Source of the DNA: JALZAA01 sp035316005
GTDB taxonomy: Bacteria; Actinomycetota; Acidimicrobiia; IMCC26256; JACDBD01
Direction of reading: 5' to 3'
Length of the DNA stretch: 37,619 nucleotides
Assembly: GCA_035316005.1 (NCBI GenBank)
Contig: DATFXK010000017.1
Span: 1 to 37,619 of the forward strand
Below the pieces are notes generated by a model. That model made no database searches. It was not told where the DNA came from and worked only from the letters and a program-made list of their open reading frames with translations. This document shows positions 1 through 7,434 of the stretch, piece after piece. Position 1 is the stretch's first letter; each line of letters begins with the position of its first letter. Both the position numbers and the translations under genes were made by a program.

Positions 1-229
1 GCTCACGTCCGGTGCGGGCGCCGCACGGCCGACCGGGTCCGGCGGACCGGCACCGCTGATCCGGCCGAGCCCCTGCTCGCCTCGCTCGCTCCGCTCGCTC
101 GGCTCGGGTCTTCGACCCGGGTCTCGGCCGGGCGGGCCGGATTGTCCGGCGGCCCGGCCGCCCATGCGGCGCCCCACACGTTCACCCCTCGATGAGCCCG
201 TCGGGGGGTGCGGGGTGGGGGCACGAGGG
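1..229. other. Non-coding region with GC-rich inverted repeats upstream of the dcw cluster
   Basis: I see no convincing gene here. The open frames that cross it are high-GC shadows with no recognisable protein. It holds nested inverted repeats. CCGGCCGAG at 61-69 is exactly complementary to CTCGGCCGG at 123-131. Inside that pair, CGGGTC (105-110) and GACCCG (114-119) form a tight hairpin with a TTC loop. CCGGA/TCCGG at 137-149 forms another. Bases 75-102 are a CTCG/CGCT-rich low-complexity run. There is no T tract after the hairpins, so a terminator for a gene left of the window is possible but not shown. Confidence 0.5.
61..131. repeat. Long nested inverted repeat, possible terminator or dispersed repeat
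   Basis: The 9-base arms at 61-69 and 123-131 are perfectly complementary and enclose a CTCGCTCGCT-type run (75-102) and an inner hairpin (105-119, 6 bp stem, TTC loop, extendable by a G:T pair). The structure would be very stable in either transcript. It lies before the mraZ promoter, where the end of a neighbouring transcription unit is expected. It could also be a copy of a REP-like dispersed element. The window contains only this copy. Confidence 0.45.
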
Positions 230-258
230 TTGACCTGTGGGGAGTGGGGGCGTAGGGT
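230..258 (+). promoter_or_regulatory. Sigma-70-type promoter of mraZ and the dcw cluster
   Basis: TTGACC at 230-235 and TAGGGT at 253-258 are separated by exactly 17 bases. The -35 differs from TTGACA at one base and the -10 fits the actinobacterial TAnnnT pattern. Transcription would start near 265, about 63 bases before the mraZ ATG. The MraZ-type repeats at 237-282 cover the spacer, the -10 and the start site. Confidence 0.7.
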
Positions 259-282
259 GGCGCGAAGTGGAGGACGGGGGAG
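237..282 (+). promoter_or_regulatory. MraZ operator: GTGGNG repeats in 10-base phase
   Basis: Repeats begin every 10 bases: GTGGGG (237-242), GGGGCG (247-252), GTGGCG (257-262), GTGGAG (267-272) and GGGGAG (277-282). An extra GTGGGG lies at 244-249. Three of the five phased units keep GTGG. MraZ from E. coli is known to bind TGGG-type direct repeats with a 10-base period just upstream of its own gene, so this is very probably the autoregulatory operator. It overlaps the promoter, which suggests repression by blocking RNA polymerase. Confidence 0.7.
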
Positions 283-327
283 CGATCCGCCGTCCATGGG
301 GCGACAACCGGCAGGCGAGGGAGCCAG

Positions 328-756
328 ATGTTCCTCGGGGAGTACCAGCACTCCCTGGACGCCAAGGGGCGGGTGATTCTGCCCTCGAAGTACCGCGACC
401 AGCTGTCGGGCGGCGCCTACGTGACCAAGGGGAGAGGCGGTTGCCTCTCCGTCTATGCGGCGCAGGAGTTCAGCGAGGTGGCCGAGCAGGTACGAGAGGC
501 GTCGAAGCGGGGTCGGCGGGAGCTCGACGCCGCACGGTCGTTCTTCGCCGGCACGGCCGAGGTCACCCCGGACAAGCAGGGCCGCATCGCGATCCCGCAG
601 CACCTGCGCGAGTACGCCGGCCTCGACCGCGACGTGGTCGTGGCGGGGGTCTTCTCCCGGGTCGAGATCTGGGACGGCCGGCGCTGGCAGGAGCGCGACC
701 GGGAGGGTGAGCACAGCCTCAACGAGTCCGACGAGCTGCCGGACTTCGGGATCTGA
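328..756 (+). CDS. mraZ: Transcriptional regulator MraZ
   Basis: MraZ is the DNA-binding first gene of dcw clusters; it forms ring-shaped oligomers and represses its own operon. The 142-residue product has the usual length and the two SpoVT/AbrB-like halves. The first opens with MFLGEYQHSLDAKGRVILPS, and the second carries TPDKQGRIAIPQHLREYAGL near residues 79-98. The ATG at 328 is preceded by GAGGGAG at 317-323. A promoter with phased GTGG repeats lies just upstream, as expected for autoregulation. The C-terminal tail is acidic and short. The next gene, rsmH, starts only after a 210-base gap, which is unusual in this otherwise tight cluster. Confidence 0.96.
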   Translation: MFLGEYQHSLDAKGRVILPSKYRDQLSGGAYVTKGRGGCLSVYAAQEFSEVAEQVREASKRGRRELDAARSFFAGTAEVTPDKQGRIAIPQHLREYAGLDRDVVVAGVFSRVEIWDGRRWQERDREGEHSLNESDELPDFGI

Positions 757-808
757 CGAGGACGCAAGGCAGGCACGACCAGCACAGAGCAGTTGACAAC
801 CAACGGTG

Positions 809-932
809 AGGCCCGTTTCGGGCCTGCCACCAGCCCCCTGGGCGACACGGTTGAGAGCCCCTACTCCGCCCGCTTTCCAACCGAGTCGATTCGGGGAGAC
901 AACCGAGCGGCGCTCGTTGTCCGGGGGGCTGG
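809..932 (+). ncRNA. Structured leader RNA before rsmH (mraW-motif candidate)
   Basis: The mraZ-rsmH gap folds into several stems. AGGCCCG/CGGGCCT (809-815 with 819-825) forms a tight hairpin. CCAGCCCCC (830-838) is fully complementary to GGGGGCTGG (924-932), closing a domain. Inside it are CGGTTG/CAACCG (848-853 with 878-883) and a hairpin GACAAC-c-GAGC/GCTC-GTTGTC (898-908 with 912-921, C904 bulged). A conserved actinobacterial 'mraW RNA motif' upstream of mraW (rsmH) has been described as a cis-regulatory candidate. The position fits, but I cannot compare the consensus here. The rsmH ribosome-binding site (953-958) lies just 3' of the closing stem. Confidence 0.6.
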
Positions 933-966
933 TCGCAGGCCCGGGGGCGCACGAGGGGGCGCGCGG

Positions 967-1902
967 GTGCCGGAGTTCGTACATCAACCGGTGATGGGCC
1001 GGGAGGTCACTGAGCTCCTGACGCCGGTGCCCCCCGGGCTGATCGTCGACGCGACGGTCGGCGGCGGCGGGCACGCCCGCCTCGTGCTCGAGGCCCGGGA
1101 CGACGTGCGCGTCCTCGGCATCGACCGTGACCCGGACGCCGTGGCCGCGGCCCGGGACGCATTGGTGGGGTTCGGGCGACGAGCCCGCGTGGTGCGGGGA
1201 GGGTTCGAGGACCTCGCCGAGATCGTGAGCACCGAAGGCGAGGGGAACATCGTGGGGATCTTGTTCGACCTGGGCGTGAGCAGCCCGCAGCTCGACCGGC
1301 GCGAGCGCGGCTTCTCGTACTGGGCCGACGCGCCGCTCGACATGCGGATGGACAGCGCCCAGGAGCTGACCGCGGCCGAGGTCGTGAACACCTACAGCGA
1401 GGACGACCTCGCCGCCGTCATCGCTGGGAACGGCGAGGAGCGGTTCGCACGCCGCATCGCGCGCGCGATCGTCTCCGCCCGGCCGCTTTCGACGACCGGC
1501 GAGCTCGTCGACGCCGTGCGGGCCGGCATCCCGGCGCCGGCGCGGCGGCGCGGCCGTCACCCGGCCCGCCGCACGTTCCAGGCCATCCGGATGGAGGTCA
1601 ACCGGGAGCTCCCGAACCTGGCGGCCGGGCTGGACGAGTCGGTGCACCTGCTCACCCCGGGCGGCCGCGTCCTGGTCATCGCGTACCACTCCCTCGAGGA
1701 CCGTCTCGTGAAGCGCCGCTTCGCCACTTGGGCGGGACGCGAGGACACCGAGCCCCCCGGGATGCCCGTGGCGCGACCGCGGCACCCGCTGGTGCGCATC
1801 CTCACGCGCCGGCCCCGCCGGCCGGCCGCCGACGAGGTCGCCGCGAACCCACGGTCGGAGAGCGCGCGGCTGCGCGCCGCCGAGAGGGTGCAGCCGTCGT
1901 GA
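967..1902 (+). CDS. rsmH: 16S rRNA (cytosine(1402)-N4)-methyltransferase RsmH
   Basis: RsmH (MraW) methylates N4 of C1402 in the ribosomal P site using S-adenosylmethionine. From the GTG at 967 the protein has 311 residues, the normal family size, and begins VPEFVHQPVM, a typical N-terminus. The SAM-binding loop DATVGGGGHA is at residues 28-37. Later conserved blocks are FDLGVSSPQLD, RGFSYWADAPLDMRMD, HPARRTFQAIRMEVN and VIAYHSLEDRLVKRRF. The frame is open back to 793, but those 58 codons look non-coding and overlap the RNA leader; GAGGGG at 953-958 supports the GTG start. Its stop overlaps the ftsL start. Confidence 0.95.
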   Translation: MPEFVHQPVMGREVTELLTPVPPGLIVDATVGGGGHARLVLEARDDVRVLGIDRDPDAVAAARDALVGFGRRARVVRGGFEDLAEIVSTEGEGNIVGILFDLGVSSPQLDRRERGFSYWADAPLDMRMDSAQELTAAEVVNTYSEDDLAAVIAGNGEERFARRIARAIVSARPLSTTGELVDAVRAGIPAPARRRGRHPARRTFQAIRMEVNRELPNLAAGLDESVHLLTPGGRVLVIAYHSLEDRLVKRRFATWAGREDTEPPGMPVARPRHPLVRILTRRPRRPAADEVAANPRSESARLRAAERVQPS

Positions 1903-2411
1903 GCAGCGCGGCCACCACCCTCCGAGCGGCGCGTCCGGCCGCGCGACGTGCGCCAACGACGTCGCGCGCCGCGCGGCCGGCGCCGCTTCGGAGCCCGTCG
2001 GCGACGCGCAAGCCGCGGCTGCGCCTCGTCGACACCGAAGCCCGGGCGCAAGCACGCCGCGTCCGGCTGGTCGCATGGCTGGTCGGCGCGCTGGTCGTCG
2101 TGGCGCTGCTGGCGGCGGTTGCGTTCCACGTCCAGCTCGCCCAGGGCCAGCTCGAGCTCGATCGACTGGAGCACAAGACGGCCGCCGCGCGCGATCGGTA
2201 CCAGCAGCTGCGTCTGCAGTTCGCCCAGCAGTCCTCGCCCGCGGCCATCACCTCCCGGGTGGCTGCGCTCGGCATGGTCCACGACGGCGACGTTCCCACC
2301 TATCTCGTCGTCCCCGACGCCGGCCCCTCCACCCCGTCACCCGACCAGACGTCCACGACGCTGCAAGACGGGTGGAAGAAGGTGAAGCCCCACCTTGGCA
2401 CCCAGCCGTGA
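1899..2411 (+). CDS. ftsL: Cell division protein FtsL-like (septum formation initiator)
   Basis: This is a small single-pass membrane protein that in other bacteria works with FtsQ and FtsB to activate the FtsW-FtsI septal synthase. The GTG at 1899 overlaps the rsmH stop (GTGA) and gives 170 residues. The cytoplasmic part (about 1-54) is rich in Arg, Ala and Pro. One membrane helix spans about 55-77 (VRLVAWLVGALVVVALLAAV). It is followed by a coiled-coil-like stretch, QLELDRLEHKTAAARDRYQQ, and a Pro/Thr-rich end. FtsL has little sequence conservation, so the call rests on size, topology and its place between rsmH and ftsI. Confidence 0.8.
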   Translation: MSSAATTLRAARPAARRAPTTSRAARPAPLRSPSATRKPRLRLVDTEARAQARRVRLVAWLVGALVVVALLAAVAFHVQLAQGQLELDRLEHKTAAARDRYQQLRLQFAQQSSPAAITSRVAALGMVHDGDVPTYLVVPDAGPSTPSPDQTSTTLQDGWKKVKPHLGTQP

Positions 2412-4542
2412 CGCGCGCCTGACCCGAGGGCGCCGGACGGACCTCCGGAGCGGCAGGGTCACGAGACTCCAGCCCCGGGCGCGCCCGCTCCCGTCGCCGG
2501 CGGCTCGACGGACGGCGCGGCCGTCCCCGGCGCGCGTCCAACCACTTCGCCGCGTCGGACGCACCGAGCCGCGCCGGCCGAGCGGCGGGCCACGCAAGCC
2601 GCCGGTCCGCCGGGGGCCCGTCGTCGGGCCGTTCCTCCTGAAGGCGGCGCACACGGGGCAGCGGATCGCACGCGATCGCCTCGCGCCGGCGCTCCGGCGG
2701 GCCGGGCACACCGCGCACGAGGTCGGGCGCGATCAGCTTGCCGGTCACCGGCAACGGAGGCGGCAGCGGCAGGCGAAACTGCGCGCCTGGCGGCCGCGGC
2801 CGGGCACGACGCGGCGGCGTCTGGTCGCGCTGCTCGCAGCGCTCGTCATCGTGTTCCTGGTCGTCGGCGCCCGCCTCGTCGACCTCCAGGCGATCGGCCG
2901 CGAGCGCTACGCGCAGCTCGGACTGGACCAGCGTGTCCGCACCGTCGACCTTGCCGCCGAGCGGGGCAGCGTGTTCGATCGGAACGGCCACGACCTCGCG
3001 GCGTCCGTCCCTCAGCAGACCGTGTGGGCGAACCCGCGGGTCGTGAAGGACCCGGCCGCGTACGCGGCACAACTTGCACCCGTCGTCGGCGTGGACGAAG
3101 CGTCGCTGCGTGATCGTCTCGCCGAGCACAACAAGGGGTTCGTCTACGTCGCCCGCAAGGTCGACAGCGCGACGGCGCTGAAGGTGAAGGCACTGGCGCT
3201 TCCCGGTGTCGACTTCGTCCCGGAGTCGAAGCGGTTCTATCCGGACGGCTCGCTCGCCGCTCCCGTGCTCGGCTTCGTCGGCACCGACAACAACGGCCTC
3301 GCCGGGCTGGAGTCCCAGTACGACCACCGCGTCGCCGGGAAGCGGGGCGTGCTCCAGGTCGAGCGTGACCCGCAGGGCCGCCAGCTCCCCGGCGGCGAAC
3401 GGCAGGTGCGCCAGCCGCAACGGGGCGGCGACCTCGTGCTGACCATCGACCAGGGGCTGCAGTACGAAGCCGAGCAGGTGCTGACGGACGGAGTGACGAG
3501 CGCAAACGCGAAGGGCGGGATGGCGATCGTGCTCGACGTCGCGACCGGCAACATCCTCGCGATGGCCAACGTCGAGGGCGCCGGCCCGGGCCACCCGGCG
3601 CGTCCGGCGCCGGCCGATCAACGCAACCGGTCCGTCGTCGACGTGTACGAGCCCGGCTCGACGAACAAGGTCATCACGGTGGCCGGCGCCCTCCAGGATG
3701 GCGTGGTGAACGCCGACTCGCCGTTCCCGACGCCGGGTCAGCTGACCATCGGCGGCACCGACTACAAGGACGAGGCGTCGCACCCCAGCACGATGAGCGT
3801 GCACGACATCGTCCGCCTGTCGTCCAACGTCGGCACGATCCAGATCGCGCGCAAGCTCGGGAAGGAACGCTTCGATGCGTATCTCCGCGCATTCGGGTTC
3901 GGCCAACCCACCGGGCTCGGGTTCCCGGGCGAGGCGAACGGGCTCGTGCTCCCGCTCTCGCAGTACACGGACACGAGCATGGCGTCGATGCCGATCGGCA
4001 ACGGCCTCGCCGTCACCGCCATGCAGATGCTCGACGTGTACACGACGATTGCCAACGGTGGCACCACTCGTCCGCCCCGTCTCGTGGGAGCGACGCTCGA
4101 CGAGAACGGCGTACGCCGCGACGAGCCGATGCCGGAGTCGCGACCCGTCGTGTCGCCGACCACCGCGGCCACGATGCGCTCGATGCTGAAGGACGTCGTG
4201 GCCAGCGGCACCGGCACGAAGGCGCAGATCGCCGGCTACGACGTCGCCGGGAAGACGGGGACGGCCCGCAAGCCGCCCTACGACAAGCCGCCCTACAAGT
4301 ACGTGGCGTCGTTCGCGGGCTTCGCTCCCGCCGACTCGCCGCGGCTCTCCGCCATCGTCGTGCTGGACGAGCCGCAGAACGACTACTTCGGCGGACAGGT
4401 GGCGGCGCCCGTCTTCTCCCGCATCATGGAGTACGCGCTGCGGATGGAGCGGGTCCTCCCGACGAGCAACGTCTCGACGCCCGCCCCGGCCGCGTACGGC
4501 GCCCCCGCCGCCCCGGCCGATACCCTGACGCATTCCCCATGA
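2395..4542 (+). CDS. ftsI: Septal peptidoglycan transpeptidase FtsI (class B penicillin-binding protein)
   Basis: FtsI (PBP3/PbpB) cross-links septal peptidoglycan as the partner of FtsW. The open frame starts at TTG 2395, overlapping ftsL by 17 bases, and encodes 715 residues. Residues 1-142 are a very basic cytoplasmic region; one membrane helix follows at about 143-163. The dimerisation domain carries the R-G-S-V-F-D-R-N-G motif. The transpeptidase domain has S422-T-N-K (nucleophile and Lys), S476-S-N, and K620-T-G. No PASTA domain is seen. The exact start is uncertain because few start codons lie in the basic tail and none has a clear ribosome-binding site. Long basic N-terminal tails are known in actinobacterial PbpB. 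Confidence 0.93.
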   Translation: MAPSRDARLTRGRRTDLRSGRVTRLQPRARPLPSPAARRTARPSPARVQPLRRVGRTEPRRPSGGPRKPPVRRGPVVGPFLLKAAHTGQRIARDRLAPALRRAGHTAHEVGRDQLAGHRQRRRQRQAKLRAWRPRPGTTRRRLVALLAALVIVFLVVGARLVDLQAIGRERYAQLGLDQRVRTVDLAAERGSVFDRNGHDLAASVPQQTVWANPRVVKDPAAYAAQLAPVVGVDEASLRDRLAEHNKGFVYVARKVDSATALKVKALALPGVDFVPESKRFYPDGSLAAPVLGFVGTDNNGLAGLESQYDHRVAGKRGVLQVERDPQGRQLPGGERQVRQPQRGGDLVLTIDQGLQYEAEQVLTDGVTSANAKGGMAIVLDVATGNILAMANVEGAGPGHPARPAPADQRNRSVVDVYEPGSTNKVITVAGALQDGVVNADSPFPTPGQLTIGGTDYKDEASHPSTMSVHDIVRLSSNVGTIQIARKLGKERFDAYLRAFGFGQPTGLGFPGEANGLVLPLSQYTDTSMASMPIGNGLAVTAMQMLDVYTTIANGGTTRPPRLVGATLDENGVRRDEPMPESRPVVSPTTAATMRSMLKDVVASGTGTKAQIAGYDVAGKTGTARKPPYDKPPYKYVASFAGFAPADSPRLSAIVVLDEPQNDYFGGQVAAPVFSRIMEYALRMERVLPTSNVSTPAPAAYGAPAAPADTLTHSP

Positions 4543-4561
4543 ACCAGCGGGAGGACGGCCC

Positions 4562-6052
4562 GTGCGCCTGCACGAGCTCCTCGGCGGAATCGGCGTTCTG
4601 GGGTGGGTGGGGGACCGGGGCGTCGACGTGAGTGCCATCACGCACGACAGCCGTCGCGTCGCGCGCGGCAGCTGCTTCGCGTGCATCCCCGGCGCCGTGA
4701 CTGACGGCCATCTGCACGCGCCGGCCGCGGTCGACGCCGGCGCGGTCGCGTTGCTCGTCGAGCGGGAGCTCGACCTCCCGGTTGCGCAGGCGCGCGTGGC
4801 CACCGTCCGCGCTGCGCTCGGCCCGGCCGCCGCAGCGTTCTACGGCCACCCGTCCCGGCATCTGCACTGCCTCGGCGTGACCGGTACCAACGGGAAGACC
4901 ACCGTCACGTACCTGATCGAGGCGATCGCGCGTGCGGCCGGACAGCGCGTCGGCGTGATCGGGACGGTCGGCGCCCGGGTCGATGGCTCGGCGCTGCCGC
5001 TCGAGCGTACGACGCCCGAGGCCGACGACCTCCAGGCGATCCTCGCGCGCATGCGCGACGACGGCGTACGAACCGTGGCCATGGAGGTGTCGTCGCACGC
5101 GCTCGACCAGCACCGCGTCGACGGGACATGGTTCGCCGCCGCGTGCTTCACGAACCTGAGCCAGGACCACCTCGACTACCACGGCTCGATGGCGGCGTAC
5201 TTCGAGGCGAAGGCGCTCCTCTTCGACCCCGCCCGGACCGGAGCGACGGCGGTGAACGTCGACGATCGGCACGGACTCGAGATCGCGCGGCGGGCCCGTG
5301 ACGCGGGGCTGCCCGTGATGACATTCGCCGAGTCCGGCGGGCCGCGCAGCACGCCGGTCGACGTCGTCGCCGAGGACGTCGAGCCGAGCAGCGCCGGAAC
5401 GCGGTTCGCGCTCGTCATCGGCGAAACCGGCGAAAGCGCCACCGTCGAGTCGCCGCTGCTGGGCAGGTTCAACGTCAGCAACGCGCTGGCGGCTGCGAGC
5501 ACCGCCCTCGTCGCCGGCCTTCCGCTCGACGCCGTCGTCTCGGGGCTGCAAGCGCCGCTCGCGATCCCGGGCCGCCTGGAGCGCGTCGACGCGCCCGGTC
5601 ACCCGTTCACGGTGCTCGTCGACTACGCCCACACGCCCGACGCGCTCGAGCGTGTGCTCGACACCGCACGCCGGCTCGCGCCCGGTGGCCGCGTGATCGT
5701 CGTGTTCGGTTCCGGCGGCGACCGCGACCGGCAGAAGCGACCGGCGATGGGACGAGCCGCGGCCACTGGCGCCGACAGCGTCGTGCTCACGTCGGACAAC
5801 CCCCGTTCCGAGGACCCCGAGCAGATCGCGCGCTCCGTCCTGGACGGACTACGCGATGGCCGGGCGAGCGTCGTCGTCGAACTCGACCGGCGCGCCGCCA
5901 TCCACGAGGCGTTGCGCTCCGCCCGGGCCGGCGACGTCGTGCTGATCGCAGGGAAGGGTCACGAGACCGGTCAGACGATCGGTGAGCAGACCATCCCGTT
6001 CGACGACCGGGTCGTCGTGCGCGAGGAGCTGGAGGCGCTCGGATGCGCCTGA
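4562..6052 (+). CDS. murE: UDP-MurNAc-L-Ala-D-Glu--2,6-diaminopimelate ligase MurE
   Basis: MurE is the cytoplasmic ATP-dependent ligase that adds the third stem-peptide residue. The 496-residue protein has the Mur ligase ATP loop GVTGTNGKTT at residues 105-114 and the central motifs MEVSSHALDQHR and FTNLSQDHLDYHG. The C-terminal D412-N-P-R415 motif is the family signature for meso-diaminopimelate specificity (Lys-adding enzymes differ here), so a DAP-type wall is predicted. GTG at 4562 follows GGGAGGA at 4550-4556. It begins 19 bases after ftsI and overlaps murF by 10 bases, which suggests coupled translation. Confidence 0.97.
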   Translation: MRLHELLGGIGVLGWVGDRGVDVSAITHDSRRVARGSCFACIPGAVTDGHLHAPAAVDAGAVALLVERELDLPVAQARVATVRAALGPAAAAFYGHPSRHLHCLGVTGTNGKTTVTYLIEAIARAAGQRVGVIGTVGARVDGSALPLERTTPEADDLQAILARMRDDGVRTVAMEVSSHALDQHRVDGTWFAAACFTNLSQDHLDYHGSMAAYFEAKALLFDPARTGATAVNVDDRHGLEIARRARDAGLPVMTFAESGGPRSTPVDVVAEDVEPSSAGTRFALVIGETGESATVESPLLGRFNVSNALAAASTALVAGLPLDAVVSGLQAPLAIPGRLERVDAPGHPFTVLVDYAHTPDALERVLDTARRLAPGGRVIVVFGSGGDRDRQKRPAMGRAAATGADSVVLTSDNPRSEDPEQIARSVLDGLRDGRASVVVELDRRAAIHEALRSARAGDVVLIAGKGHETGQTIGEQTIPFDDRVVVREELEALGCA

Positions 6053-7434
6053 ACGCGAAGGACGTCCTCGACGCCACGGACGGCGAGCTCATCGGCGCCG
6101 CCACCGCCCGCGCCGACTCGTACGCCATCGACACGCGTCGTCTGGAACCCGGCGGGTGCTTCGTCGCGTTGCAGGGCGACCGCGACGGCAACGACTTCGT
6201 CGACGACGCGTGGGCGCGCGGAGCGTCGATCGTCGTCGTCACGCGCCCACCGCATCAGGTTCCCGAGGGCTGCGCGGCCGTGAACGTGTCTGACACGCTG
6301 GCGGCCCTCGCTTCGCTCGGGCGCGCCGCGCGCCACCGGCTGGCTGCCGCGACCGTCGTCGGCATCACCGGTTCGGCGGGGAAGACCGCCACCAAGGACC
6401 TGCTCGCCGCCGCCCTCGGTCGGACGCATCGCGTGCACGCGAGCCCGGCGTCGTTCAACAACGAGGCCGGCGTCCCGCTCACCCTGCTGTCCGCGGGCGA
6501 GGACACCGAAGTCGTCGTGACCGAGATGGGCGCGCGGTTCGCCGGCAACATCACCGAGCTGTGCGCGATCGCCGAGCCGCAGGTCGGTGTGATCACGCAC
6601 GTCGGCATGGCCCACGCCGGCCTGCTCGGCGGGCGGGAGGGGATCGCGCGCGTGAAGGGCGAGCTGCTCGAGGCGCTCGATCGCCACGGCACCGCCGTCC
6701 TCGACGCCGGCGACGTGTTCACGCCCGCGCTGGCGGCCCGGACGCGCGCGCGTGTCGTCACCGTCGGCGTCGGCGACGTGCCGAGCGCCACGGTGCGGGC
6801 CGTGGACGTCGTGCTCGACGACGAGTTGCGCCCCCGCTTCAAGCTTGTAACGCCGTGGGGCTCGACGGCGGTGTGTCTCGCAATGCGGGGCGAGCGCCAG
6901 GCGGTGAACGCAGCGATGGCGGCCGCGGTGGCGCTGGAGCTGGGCGCGCCGCTCGACCGGGTCGTCGAAGGGTTGGCGCGCGCCCAGACGGCGGCTTGGC
7001 GCATGGACGTGACCCGCACCGACGAGGGCATCACGGTCGTCAACGACGCCTACAACGCGAGTCCCACGTCGATGGCGGCGGCGCTGCGCTCGTTCCGGTA
7101 CCTCGCCGCCGACAAGCGCCGGATCGCGGTCCTCGGTGAGATGCTCGAGCTCGGCGACCACGCCCGCGCCGAGCACCAGAAGGTCGGACGCCTCGCGGTG
7201 GCGTCGGACGTCGACGTGGTCATCGCCGTCGGCCCCGGAGCGCGACCGATCGCGGACGGTGCCCGTCTCGCCGGCGCCGGCCGCGCCCGAGTGATCGAGG
7301 TCGACGACGCCGACGCCGCCGTCGTCGCGGTCGCCGGCCTGGCCCGCGCCGGTGACGCGGTTCTTGTAAAGGCGAGCCGGGCCGTCGGGCTCGAACGCGT
7401 AGCCGAGGTGTTGACGGCGGCGGTCGGTGCATGA
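6043..7434 (+). CDS. murF: UDP-MurNAc-tripeptide--D-alanyl-D-alanine ligase MurF
   Basis: MurF completes the cytoplasmic pentapeptide by adding D-Ala-D-Ala. The 463-residue protein has an N-terminal uridine-binding domain, then the ATP loop GITGSAGKTATK from residue 107 (K114 as the phosphate-binding Lys). Further blocks are SFNNEAGVPLTLL, VVTEMGARFAGNI, GMAHAGLLG and NDAYNASPTSMAAAL. The loop reads GKTA where GKTT or GKTS is usual, a small variation. It starts inside the end of murE and its stop overlaps the mraY start (ATGA). The ddl gene that would supply D-Ala-D-Ala is not in the window. Confidence 0.96.
   Translation: MRLNAKDVLDATDGELIGAATARADSYAIDTRRLEPGGCFVALQGDRDGNDFVDDAWARGASIVVVTRPPHQVPEGCAAVNVSDTLAALASLGRAARHRLAAATVVGITGSAGKTATKDLLAAALGRTHRVHASPASFNNEAGVPLTLLSAGEDTEVVVTEMGARFAGNITELCAIAEPQVGVITHVGMAHAGLLGGREGIARVKGELLEALDRHGTAVLDAGDVFTPALAARTRARVVTVGVGDVPSATVRAVDVVLDDELRPRFKLVTPWGSTAVCLAMRGERQAVNAAMAAAVALELGAPLDRVVEGLARAQTAAWRMDVTRTDEGITVVNDAYNASPTSMAAALRSFRYLAADKRRIAVLGEMLELGDHARAEHQKVGRLAVASDVDVVIAVGPGARPIADGARLAGAGRARVIEVDDADAAVVAVAGLARAGDAVLVKASRAVGLERVAEVLTAAVGA

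Noticed and set aside
3..365. 120-residue minus-strand frame at the window start
   Set aside because: It crosses the mraZ promoter and the start of mraZ and is composed of Arg/Pro/Ala/Ser runs typical of non-coding high-GC frames.
793..966. N-terminal extension of RsmH from 793
   Set aside because: The 58 codons have no RsmH similarity and overlap the inverted repeats; GTG 967 has GAGGGG in front and gives the normal length.
2248..4803. 851-residue open frame on the minus strand opposite ftsI
   Set aside because: It lies opposite a complete FtsI with all catalytic motifs and is a high-GC shadow; its own sequence is low-complexity Arg/Asp/Val-rich with no recognisable domain.
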